A DNA stretch of 64,000 nucleotides from NCBI RefSeq assembly GCF_038051985.1, contig NZ_CP150291.1, positions 372,001 to 436,000 of the forward strand. Reading direction: 5' to 3'. The first letter of the stretch is position 1; every line of letters begins with the position of its first letter. Both the position numbers and the translations under genes were made by a program. Positions 1 to 8,257 of the stretch are shown here, in pieces. The stretch comes from Solibacillus sp. FSL H8-0523 (GTDB lineage Bacteria; Bacillota; Bacilli; Bacillales_A; Planococcaceae). Under the pieces are notes generated by a model. The model was given only the letters and a program-made list of their open reading frames with translations, ran no database searches and was not told where the DNA came from.

Positions 1-1
1 T

Positions 2-541
2 GTCGATGGGACAATTTTTGGACGTAAAACCGGTGTTCTTTTAGAACAGGTTCAACAATATATCACCGCTTTCAATCCGGATTTAGAGCTTGAAATTTTA
101 TATTTTTCAAAATTACAGCACCAAATTTTAGACGGTAGCCCGCTAAATGATGATATGAAAAAGATGATTCAAAAATTTGAAGAAGCGGATGCGTACATTT
201 TCGCTTCACCCATTTTCCAAGCATCGATTCCAGGCGTATTAAAAAATGCGTTTGATATGATTCCACCAAAAGCAATGCGCTACAAGCCAGCAGCCATTAT
301 CGGCAACGGTGGTACGTATCAGCACCATTTAGTATTAGAAAACCAATTACGCCCAATCTTAGATTACTTCCGTTGCCTTGTGACACCAAACTACGTGTAC
401 ACGCATGCGGATCATTTCGATAAAGACAACAAAATTACAGATGAAGACGTACACAACCGTCTACGCGAATTAGCGCGCGTGTTCGTACAATACTGTGAAA
501 TGACAAAGACATTGTCGAAGGAAGCAGTCGATATTCAGTAA
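2..541 (+). CDS. NADPH-dependent FMN reductase, 5' end cut by the window
   Basis: The frame is open from base 2, so the start codon lies upstream of the window. The visible part has a GRKTG phosphate-loop-like stretch near its beginning, an ASPIFQASIPGVLKNAFD segment and a GNGG turn. These are typical of the flavodoxin-fold FMN reductase/SsuE-like family, which transfers electrons from NAD(P)H to FMN. About 179 residues are visible, close to full family length, so only a few N-terminal residues are missing. A strong terminator follows immediately. The physiological acceptor cannot be told from sequence. Confidence 0.85.
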   Translation, partial: VDGTIFGRKTGVLLEQVQQYITAFNPDLELEILYFSKLQHQILDGSPLNDDMKKMIQKFEEADAYIFASPIFQASIPGVLKNAFDMIPPKAMRYKPAAIIGNGGTYQHHLVLENQLRPILDYFRCLVTPNYVYTHADHFDKDNKITDEDVHNRLRELARVFVQYCEMTKTLSKEAVDIQ

Positions 542-546
542 TATTA

Positions 547-588
547 AACAACCCTGAAATGATGATTTTCATTCCAGGGTTGTTTTTT
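547..588 (+). terminator. Rho-independent terminator of the FMN reductase gene
   Basis: Inverted repeat AACAACCCTG / CAGGGTTGTT with an AT-rich loop, followed by a T run. Confidence 0.85.
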
Positions 589-712
589 AGTAGTTGAAAA
601 GTAATGTTATTCTTCCCATTTAAACATTATTATCTTTTTTATCCACACCTATGTAGAAATAAAAGTATTATTTTTTTAAACTACCTATAGTTTAATTTAA
701 GGAGTGAATTTT

Positions 713-2167
713 TTGAAAAAGCATTTTTTTAGTTTTTTAAGTGCAATCATTATATTGATTGGACTATCGGTAAACGTAGAAGCGGCAGATTACGTTTACT
801 TAGAGCCAGGTAGTAATTATTCAGATACATTGACATCATCTAAGGATGTTCATTGGTATACATTTAATACCACCGAAGACAATAGTGATATTAGAGTTTA
901 TCTTTCGAATACAACAGCACCGATGTATTTTGAAATTTACAACAGCGATATGAAGCGTATAGATTATTCTTTAACGTCTTATCTTAGCTCTTTAAAGGCG
1001 GATACATACTACATTAAGGTTTATCCTTCAGGTTGGGGAAATAGTTATTCAAAAGGGACTTATGAAATTGTAACAACGTACTGGAATGGGAAAGTAAATC
1101 ATGATACAACAACCCATGAACCAAATGATACAAGAGAAATGGCCTTTAACCTGACTTCAGGTAAAAAGGAATCATCATTAATCTCTAATGCTCTAGATTA
1201 TGATTTCTACAAATTTACGACAAATATTGATAACGGTGATGTCTACGTTTACCTATCAAATACAACAGCGCCTGCCTATTTTTCAATTTATGATAGCAAT
1301 AAAAAACGACTAGATTATTCATTAACATCATATTTTGCAAAATTAAAAGCCGGCACTTATTATATTCAGGTTCACTCTACTAGCTGGTCAAATGTCTATA
1401 CTCTTGGAACATATGATATTAAGGCTACTTATTCAACACCTACAGTGAAACAAGATACAACAACATTTGAACCAAATGATACAAGAGAAAACGCATTTCC
1501 GTTAAAATCCGGCGTTTCATTAGCATCTACGTTAGAAAATAAAAGTGATTATGATTATTATGAAATTAACTTAACGAAGGCCGGTAATATTAACGTAGGT
1601 TTAACGAATACAACAGCACCTACCTATTTTGCAATATACGATAGCAATAAAAGCCGTTTAGATTATTCACTTACGTCTTTTTCTAGACAATTGGCTGCAG
1701 GGAAGTATTATATTTTAGTTCATTCAAATAACTGGGCTAATCAATATTCAAAAGGAAATTACACATTAACAGCAAGTTATCCAAATGTAGATAAGAAAAT
1801 TGAACCGATTACTCTATATTTAAATAGCAAAAAAGCGTTAATAAATGGGAAATCAAAAACATTAGCGGTTGCACCATTCACAAAACAAGAAACAACGCTT
1901 GTACCACTACGCTTTGTAAGTGAAGAGCTGGGTGCAAAAGTTCAATGGGATAGCCAAAACGGTCGTATTACAGTGTTACTTGATGGAACAAAAATCGTTT
2001 TAACAACAACGAGCCATTATGTAGAAGTAAATGGCTACAGCAAACGTCTTCAAGTAAAGCCTGAAATCATTAACGGTACAACGTTTGTACCACTACGTTT
2101 TGTAAGTGAAGAGCTTGGTAAATCTGTGCAATGGAATGCGAAAAACGGTAGCATTACCATTAAGTAA
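713..2167 (+). CDS. Secreted protein with three PPC-like repeats and a C-terminal copper-amine-oxidase-N-like (stalk) domain
   Basis: The TTG at 713 is chosen because AAGGAG (699-704) sits 8 nt upstream; the in-frame GTG at 704 overlaps that ribosome-binding site. The 484-residue protein starts with a signal peptide that ends near VEA-AD. Three homologous blocks of about 110 residues follow. Each carries a YVYLSNTTAP-like strand and a DYSLTS motif, separated by EPNDTRE linkers, as in bacterial pre-peptidase C-terminal (PPC) domains. The last 120 residues hold two copies of a VPLRFVSEELG motif, the hallmark of the stalk domain found in Firmicute surface proteins. No catalytic domain is visible, so a binding or wall-associated role is likely. 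The gene is monocistronic. Confidence 0.8.
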   Translation: MKKHFFSFLSAIIILIGLSVNVEAADYVYLEPGSNYSDTLTSSKDVHWYTFNTTEDNSDIRVYLSNTTAPMYFEIYNSDMKRIDYSLTSYLSSLKADTYYIKVYPSGWGNSYSKGTYEIVTTYWNGKVNHDTTTHEPNDTREMAFNLTSGKKESSLISNALDYDFYKFTTNIDNGDVYVYLSNTTAPAYFSIYDSNKKRLDYSLTSYFAKLKAGTYYIQVHSTSWSNVYTLGTYDIKATYSTPTVKQDTTTFEPNDTRENAFPLKSGVSLASTLENKSDYDYYEINLTKAGNINVGLTNTTAPTYFAIYDSNKSRLDYSLTSFSRQLAAGKYYILVHSNNWANQYSKGNYTLTASYPNVDKKIEPITLYLNSKKALINGKSKTLAVAPFTKQETTLVPLRFVSEELGAKVQWDSQNGRITVLLDGTKIVLTTTSHYVEVNGYSKRLQVKPEIINGTTFVPLRFVSEELGKSVQWNAKNGSITIK

Positions 2168-2195
2168 GAGCAAAATTTGATACAAACGGAATTAA

Positions 2196-2234
2196 AAAAC
2201 TCCTTATGCTACTTCATGGCATAAGGAGTTTTTG
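2196..2234 (+). terminator. Rho-independent terminator after the PPC-repeat protein
   Basis: AACTCCTTATGC / GCATAAGGAGTT hairpin followed by TTTTT. Confidence 0.85.
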
Positions 2235-2404
2235 GTTAAGGACATTCAAGAGATGGAGGCAACGGGTGATAAGCTACTTGTCACAAATTGATCCTGATTT
2301 CAGCACCCCATACTTTTAAAATTTAAAAGGTTTAAGAATATCTTTAACGAATTTTTAATAATGTATCTATGGTGATACTTTACTAGAGAGAGGTAGCGAT
2401 ATGC

Positions 2405-3997
2405 ATGGAAACACTACAAACATTTCTAAAAGATTTCGACGACCAAATGCGAGCATTATACAAGGCTGCGGCTGAAGCAAACTGGATGGTCCAAACAACG
2501 GGAGACCCTGAATGGGCAACTAAATTAGGTGAAGCTGAAACTAGATACAATCTGTTATTCTCTTCAAAAGATCTATACGAGAAAACAAAAAACTTTCTAG
2601 CAACGGAAGACGTAACGGAAATTGAAAAACGTCAGCTTCAACTGTTACTCAGCGAAATGGAAGGGAACCAACTCCCTGAAGAAATGATTGCAGATTTAGC
2701 AAACCGCGCTGCTGAACTAAATTTATTATTTAACACTTACTCACCTAAAGTCGATGGGAAGAACTATTCTGCCAATGAAATTCGAGAGGTATTAATGTAT
2801 AGTGATGACCTAGAATTACGCAAAAAGGTATGGTTTGCTAGTAAGGAAGTAGGGAAAGTCGTAGAAAAAGATTTGCTTGAGCTTGTTAAGAAGCGCAATG
2901 AGGCTGCACAACTACTCGGGTTTGATAACCATCATCAAATGGGATTTGCACTTCAAGAACTTGACCGTGATGAGGTATTCGCTATTTTCAATGAACTCAT
3001 TGCTCAATCAGATGAAGCTTACCGCTCGATGAAGAAGGAACTAGATGAACGTTTAGCAACTAAATTCGGGATTAATCCAGAGGAGATACGTCCTTGGCAT
3101 TATGTTGATCCCTTTTTCCAAGAGGTGCCACCATCTGATTCAACCAATCTAGACCCTTTTTATGAAGGGAAGGATATTCTAGAGCTTACTACCGATACGT
3201 TTAACTCAATGGGTATCGAAGTTGACGACCTCTATGCAAAGAGCGATTTGTTTCCTGGAGAAAAGAAAAATCCAACTGCCTTTTGCGCGGATATGGACCG
3301 CGAAGGTGACGTTCGAGTCCTTTGTAACATAGAGGAAGATGCATATTGGATGGAAACGAACCTGCATGAATTTGGCCATGCTGCTTATTTCAAATATGTA
3401 GACGCTAGCTTGCCATTCGGATTACGCACGCCAAGCCATATTTTAACGACAGAATCAATCGCGATGTTATTCGGAAAAATGGGCAAAGATCCACGTTGGT
3501 TAAAACGCTTCTTGCAGGTGGATGAAGCAACCGTAACTGCACTGGTTCCCGAATTAGAAAAGTACCAACAATTACAAATGCTTATAGCAGTTAGATGGAT
3601 TGTTACCTTTGTCTTTTTTGAAAAAGAACTGTACGAAAATCCCAATCAAGATTTAAATGCTTTATGGTGGAAAACTGTAAATGAAATTCAGCTAGTCACG
3701 CCTCCAGATTCAACTGAGAATCCTGATTGGGCAGCAAAGATTCATTTTACACTTGCACCTGTTTACTATCAAAATTATCTCCTTGGTGAATTAATGGCCG
3801 CACAGCTTCTTCGTCATATTGAAACAGAGATTTCTCCTGAATTTTTCACAAAAGAAACAGGGGAGATGCTCATCAATCAATTCTTCAAACCAGCTGCTCG
3901 CTATAACTGGAATGAAAAAATTAGCATGATAACGGGTGAAAAATTAAATCCTGCGCACTTTGTTGAGGTTTATTGTAAAACGCGAAGGCTCGTTTAG
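2405..3997 (+). CDS. Zinc metallopeptidase of the M2 (peptidyl-dipeptidase A / ACE-like) type
   Basis: A 530-residue cytoplasmic protein without a signal peptide. It has HEFGH at residues 321-325 and a downstream TTES glutamate at about residue 350, giving the HExxH plus E zinc ligand set of gluzincins. The glutamate spacing and the late YYQNYLLGELMAAQL stretch resemble bacterial M2-type dicarboxypeptidases more than M3 oligoendopeptidases, but these families are related and I cannot separate them with certainty. Likely role is trimming peptides. The start has a GAGAGG sequence upstream. It is a single gene between two terminators. Confidence 0.75.
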   Translation: METLQTFLKDFDDQMRALYKAAAEANWMVQTTGDPEWATKLGEAETRYNLLFSSKDLYEKTKNFLATEDVTEIEKRQLQLLLSEMEGNQLPEEMIADLANRAAELNLLFNTYSPKVDGKNYSANEIREVLMYSDDLELRKKVWFASKEVGKVVEKDLLELVKKRNEAAQLLGFDNHHQMGFALQELDRDEVFAIFNELIAQSDEAYRSMKKELDERLATKFGINPEEIRPWHYVDPFFQEVPPSDSTNLDPFYEGKDILELTTDTFNSMGIEVDDLYAKSDLFPGEKKNPTAFCADMDREGDVRVLCNIEEDAYWMETNLHEFGHAAYFKYVDASLPFGLRTPSHILTTESIAMLFGKMGKDPRWLKRFLQVDEATVTALVPELEKYQQLQMLIAVRWIVTFVFFEKELYENPNQDLNALWWKTVNEIQLVTPPDSTENPDWAAKIHFTLAPVYYQNYLLGELMAAQLLRHIETEISPEFFTKETGEMLINQFFKPAARYNWNEKISMITGEKLNPAHFVEVYCKTRRLV

Positions 3998-4021
3998 GTC
4001 CAGGTTATAAATGCAACAAAT

Positions 4022-4059
4022 ATACCTCTTGAATAGGGACTTCCTATTGCAAGAGGTAT
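4022..4059. terminator. Bidirectional terminator between convergent genes
   Basis: ATACCTCTTG / CAAGAGGTAT inverted repeat with an inner AATAGG-CCTATT extension, lying between the convergent metallopeptidase and SIMPL genes. Confidence 0.7.
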
Positions 4060-4071
4060 GTTTATGCAATC

Positions 4072-4725
4072 TTAAAATCGAAATTTCACTCGCACGGAAG
4101 CTTGAATAGGAATTGTTCCCTGTTCAATTGGTGTTGTAAATTCCTGAGTCGCAAATTGTGCCGACTTATAAGGAACTGGCGTTACATGTTGACTCTCTTC
4201 AATAATCTCGATGGGTATGAGCTGTATAGGTACTTGCATCGTTTCGGCCATCGATTTGGCTTTCGCCAGTGCATTAACAAGTGCTAAATTTAGGGCCTGT
4301 TGATAATAGGCATCTGAACTTTCTATTTTAAACTGGATTGCTGAAACATGATTTGCCCCATTTTGAATTGCCGTATCAATGACGGTACCTGCTTGACTAA
4401 GATCCGTTATTTTAACGGTAATCGCATTCTGCACTTCATAGCCCCTAAATACTTGTCTTCCATCCATATAATCGTAAACTGGAGAAATCGAATAGCTACT
4501 TGTTTGGATCGCTTCTCTTGGAATATTTAACGCCATGAGCGATTCAATGACACGGCTCATAATGAGGGCATTTTCTTGCTGTGCGACCGTGACATCCTTT
4601 CCTTCTGTACGCACCTCTATTAAAATTTGCGCATAATCGGGCGGCGCAACAATTTCTCCATTCCCTGTCACAGTCATTTCACTTGTTACAGGAAATGATT
4701 GAAACTTAAATTGTGGAGGATACAA
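4072..4725 (-). CDS. SIMPL-domain (DUF541) protein
   Basis: The 217-residue protein opens with VTGNGEIVAPPDYAQI and has TSSYSISPVYDY and GYEVQNAITVKI segments. This is the usual order of the SIMPL/DUF541 fold, named after a mouse signalling protein and linked to oxidative-stress defence in some bacteria. No signal peptide is seen, unlike many Gram-negative members. The tail QASVRVKFRF forms the last strand. The biochemical role is unknown. It is transcribed alone and convergent with the metallopeptidase. Confidence 0.8.
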   Translation of the reverse strand: MYPPQFKFQSFPVTSEMTVTGNGEIVAPPDYAQILIEVRTEGKDVTVAQQENALIMSRVIESLMALNIPREAIQTSSYSISPVYDYMDGRQVFRGYEVQNAITVKITDLSQAGTVIDTAIQNGANHVSAIQFKIESSDAYYQQALNLALVNALAKAKSMAETMQVPIQLIPIEIIEESQHVTPVPYKSAQFATQEFTTPIEQGTIPIQASVRVKFRF

Positions 4726-4886
4726 CGAAAATCACCTTTCTTATAGGTTTTTTTCAATATACTATGCGCCTTGTTTCTAAAATAAACATCAATACCCCTC
4801 TACCAAAAATCATAACACCTATGACATCTAACCATCCTTAAAAAAACTTCGCGCATATTGATAAAAAAACGATTGGAGTTAATGGC

Positions 4887-5342
4887 ATGAGTAAGTTCAG
4901 TCCAGAAAGGCTCGCTGTTGAATATAGGGACGGTGTATCGACTACTGAACCAGTTATTTCAAGACGTCACACACTAACTCACTCTGATATTACTGGCGAA
5001 TTATTCTTAACGATTGGAACACAATTTGCGTGGGATAAAGTTAATACGGATCTGCGAGATGAAGTACTAGGCTTTTGGGAAATGGACGGGGAACGGTTAT
5101 GTTACAACGTATATGTTTATCTAGATAATGGGGAGCACGACTTATCTACAGCAATAAGGCGTAATGAAGTTTTCAGGCGTGAATTACCACTTGCATTAAC
5201 TGCGATTCGATACGGCGATCGGTTTAAATTTGATTCCTATCCATATTTAGATTATGCATTAATCAACGTAAACTTTATGTCCAGTTATCCTCAATTATAT
5301 ATACAGGAGAGTTGGGGTACTTTCAGCAGTTTATCCACATAA
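4887..5342 (+). CDS. Staygreen family protein
   Basis: 151 residues starting MSKFSPERLAVEYRDG, followed by TEPVISRRHTLTHSDITGELFLTIG. This matches the bacterial staygreen (SGR) family as I remember it. In plants SGR is the Mg-dechelatase acting on chlorophyll a, and some bacterial homologues have been reported to remove Mg from chlorophyll pigments. This organism shows no sign of photosynthesis, so the natural substrate is unknown. The ATG at 4887 has GGAG 8 nt upstream. A terminator follows directly, so it is monocistronic. Confidence 0.8.
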   Translation: MSKFSPERLAVEYRDGVSTTEPVISRRHTLTHSDITGELFLTIGTQFAWDKVNTDLRDEVLGFWEMDGERLCYNVYVYLDNGEHDLSTAIRRNEVFRRELPLALTAIRYGDRFKFDSYPYLDYALINVNFMSSYPQLYIQESWGTFSSLST

Positions 5343-5354
5343 CCCGCATTTACG

Positions 5355-5392
5355 AAAAAAAGGATTATCTTTGGCGGATAATCCTTTTTTCC
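5355..5392 (+). terminator. Terminator of the staygreen gene
   Basis: AAAGGATTATC / GATAATCCTTTTTT hairpin. Confidence 0.85.
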
Positions 5393-5451
5393 ATGTGGAC
5401 AGGCTCAATTCTCGCTACATTTACACTGCACTTTCTCAGTAATGAAATGTT

Positions 5452-6402
5452 TTAGTAAAATAGAGTGTACAGTTTTGTTTTTTGTCTTTTATCTTCATAC
5501 ATTTGAGCATCTGCTTCCATATAGAGACTGTCTGTTTTTCCTAACGACTGCTCACTAAATGCTATACCAATCGACATGTGAAGGTGAAGGTCATCTATAA
5601 ATGAAGGGGACTGACTGATTTTTTCGCGGAGCTGATCGCAAAGGCGTTCAATTTCAAGTAGCGTTGTCTGGGGGATGAGAATGACAAACTCGTCTCCTCC
5701 TACGCGTGACACAATGGCGTTTTCCAAAAAGACGCTCTTTAACAGCCCGGCAGCCGCTTGGATAAGCTGATCGCCTATTTTATGCCCATACGTATCATTC
5801 GCATGTTTGAGTCGGTCGAGGTCACATAAAACAAGGCCAAGAGCCACATTCTCCTCTTGATTGTAATAGGTCATCATTTGTTCGAAATAATCGCGATTAT
5901 AAACAGTGGTTAATGCATCATGCGAAACGCGATAGTGTAAATCTTGCTCGAGCTTGATTTTGTCATCAATATTGCGCATAATCCCTTGAACCGCAACAAT
6001 TTCCCCCTTTTCATAAATTGGCGTTGTGTATTCTTCAAACCACCTATACACGCCGTCCGTTCCTTTTAAACGCTGGATAATCCCTTCATTATAATTGATT
6101 TTTCCAGAAATTTTTTGTTCCATAATCCCGCGGTCATCGGGGTGGATCATTTCAAATGGCATGTTGGAATCCCGATAGAGCGCGTCTAGCGTCCCTGCAC
6201 CTAAAAAGAGGTCTACAGAAGGGCTTGTATATTTATGTTTATAGACAGGTTTTACCTCATAGTAGTAAATGATATCTTTCGATTGTTCTACTAAACTGAG
6301 TGAGATACTTTCTTTTTGAAACATTCTTTTTTTAAATCTTGCATACACCGTGTATAGTAGTAAGCTCACGGCTAAACCTAATAAAAAAGCGTACAACTCC
6401 AT
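5452..6402 (-). CDS. Membrane-anchored PAS-GGDEF diguanylate cyclase
   Basis: 316 residues. One N-terminal transmembrane helix (residues 1-20) is followed by a PAS domain containing MIHPDDRG and a VYRWFEEY-TPIYEKG strand pair. A GGDEF domain follows with DALTTVYNRDYFE at its start and an intact VGGDEFV active site. It should make c-di-GMP from two GTP. The residues where the RxxD inhibitory site would lie read LENA, so product feedback through that site is not expected. No EAL domain is present. A purine-rich AGGGGAA precedes the ATG. It stands alone on its strand. Confidence 0.88.
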   Translation of the reverse strand: MELYAFLLGLAVSLLLYTVYARFKKRMFQKESISLSLVEQSKDIIYYYEVKPVYKHKYTSPSVDLFLGAGTLDALYRDSNMPFEMIHPDDRGIMEQKISGKINYNEGIIQRLKGTDGVYRWFEEYTTPIYEKGEIVAVQGIMRNIDDKIKLEQDLHYRVSHDALTTVYNRDYFEQMMTYYNQEENVALGLVLCDLDRLKHANDTYGHKIGDQLIQAAAGLLKSVFLENAIVSRVGGDEFVILIPQTTLLEIERLCDQLREKISQSPSFIDDLHLHMSIGIAFSEQSLGKTDSLYMEADAQMYEDKRQKTKLYTLFY

Positions 6403-6591
6403 AAATTTCCCCTACTTTATAAAAATCGATTGTTCCCACGTAACGAATAAATTCATCACGTTACGTTCGTACAATTACTTTAATTGTGCCTATTTACTTA
6501 GTATGTATATTATACTTTTTTACTATAAAGTATTCTACTGGTATTCTTGCTTTTATTTTTCTATCTTAATAAAGACGTCACATCGTGGAGC

Positions 6592-6624
6592 TAAAAAAAC
6601 AACACGGTATAAAATCCGTGTTGC
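6592..6624 (-). terminator. Terminator of the Cj0069-family gene
   Basis: Read on the minus strand: CAACACGG / CCGTGTTG with an AT loop, followed by TTTTTTT. Confidence 0.8.
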
Positions 6625-6635
6625 TGTAATCCTGA

Positions 6636-7673
6636 TTAAACTATTACGTTATCCTTAATGCAATCAATAATATCCTCCGCGACAGTATGCGCCAGTTCAA
6701 GCTCTGATGTGAAGCCTACGCATGAGCAGTTCATTTCGCCTAAGATATACGTATCTTGGCCGTTTTCATCTGTATCTAAGATAAAGTCCGCTGTCCAAAT
6801 CAGTGGTAAGTCGTAGCCGCCTAGTAACGACATAATTTCAGGTAATTGACCTAAGAAGTCGTGTACAAGTGTTGCCCACTCTTCTGGGCTATCGTAGCGA
6901 TACTGGGCACCTGAGAATAATGTTGCACTGAATGCGTCTGCATCTTCTGCTGGTTTTTTGTGTACGACGTTAATGGGCTTGTCGCGTAGCATGAATAGAC
7001 GAATTTCACCTTCTTTAATGCGCGGTAAGAAAGGCATATCGACAAGCATGCCGTTTGCACCAACGATGTATTGCTCGCAGAATGTCATGAACGCAGCTAG
7101 CTCATGGTATTCCACGTGGTTATCCTTTGCTTCTGTACATTTAATTTTCGCGTTAAGTTGTACTTCCGTTGCGCCTTCTTCTAAAGCGTCGACTAATTGT
7201 ACGCGCCAAATCCCTTCACCCGTTGACCCACGATTTTGCTTTAATACACGTTCACCATTGACCAGTGATTTTGGGAATGTTTCTTTGAATTCTTCAATTG
7301 TGTAGTACGCATACGTGTCTTCAGGAACAAGGGATGTATGACGTAATTTTACAAGTGCATCCTTTGCACCGTAGCCGATCATTGCATCAGGGTGTGGCAT
7401 GCCCACAACACCTGCTGCGCATAATTCGCGTAGCATTTCAAAATACTCCGCTTCGTGCGCTAAATTACCAGGGTTAATACGTGAAACATAAGCGACTGCG
7501 TTGTCTTTCACATAGTTAAAAATCTCATCTCGCTTTTCTAACTCAAAGAAAATAACTTCCGCCTCTTGCTCGCGTTGTTTTAAAGCATCCACCATTGGCA
7601 TCGTATCTCTGCGATGTCCATCCGGCCCTTTATCGCTTCCACCTTGTACTTCAAAAAATATGACTTTTTTCAT
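6636..7673 (-). CDS. Cj0069 family protein (ATP-grasp-like)
   Basis: 345 residues beginning MKKVIFFEVQGGSDKGPDGH. Segments such as LKQNRGSTGEGIW, GEIRLFMLRDKPINVVHKKP and LPLIWTADFILD-GEMNCSCVGF follow the order of an ATP-grasp fold, with a phosphate-binding glycine-rich loop and acidic/Asn metal ligands late in the chain. I recognise it as the Cj0069 family, whose substrate is not established to my knowledge. AAGGAG lies upstream of the ATG. It is monocistronic. Confidence 0.7.
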   Translation of the reverse strand: MKKVIFFEVQGGSDKGPDGHRRDTMPMVDALKQREQEAEVIFFELEKRDEIFNYVKDNAVAYVSRINPGNLAHEAEYFEMLRELCAAGVVGMPHPDAMIGYGAKDALVKLRHTSLVPEDTYAYYTIEEFKETFPKSLVNGERVLKQNRGSTGEGIWRVQLVDALEEGATEVQLNAKIKCTEAKDNHVEYHELAAFMTFCEQYIVGANGMLVDMPFLPRIKEGEIRLFMLRDKPINVVHKKPAEDADAFSATLFSGAQYRYDSPEEWATLVHDFLGQLPEIMSLLGGYDLPLIWTADFILDTDENGQDTYILGEMNCSCVGFTSELELAHTVAEDIIDCIKDNVIV

Positions 7674-8257
7674 ATATAACTACTCCTTTCGAATTATGTA
7701 TTACATGTCTCATCATAACTTGAAAAGTAAATATAAATAAACTAGAAATATATCGAAATTGTTACGAAATGCTATTTACAACCAAAAATAGCTCGTTAAA
7801 AGCATAGTTAAGAACTAGAGATTAATAAAATAAAATGTATAAATTTGTATATTTGTAGTAATTTTTGAACTATATAAAAATTCCGTCGATTTCAAGATTT
7901 TCACTTGAAAAACAATAAGTTTATAAATATCAAAGAAAAAACAAGTAAAATACAATAATATTTAGTAGAATTGAATTGGGAATAAATAGGAAAATTTAAG
8001 TAGGAAAAATTAAAAATCTGTGCTGGGCAATAATCCTAAAAATATGGACAGATTGTGTCGAGAGAATAATGAATTTTAGGATTGAATAAAACGAGTTAAT
8101 GAAACATAAAAAAATGGGAATAAGAAATGTTAATGGACAACGATTGAATGAATGATGATTTTGTTGTAGCATGTATTTTTATGTAAAAGTGCGAAGAGAC
8201 TGCCCAAAAAAGAAGTTACTTTTTGGACGGCCCCAGCATTTGGAGGCGAACGAAAAC
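7674..8257. other. AT-rich intergenic region between divergent genes; helD leader
   Basis: About 580 bases without a convincing gene. Very AT-rich in its first 350 bases, where divergent promoters must lie, but no single promoter stands out. A perfect 10-bp inverted repeat AATCCTAAAA (8032-8041) / TTTTAGGATT (8074-8083) spans a 32-nt loop. Just before helD an imperfect CCAAAAA / TTTTTGG hairpin lies near 8203-8227. Confidence 0.5.
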
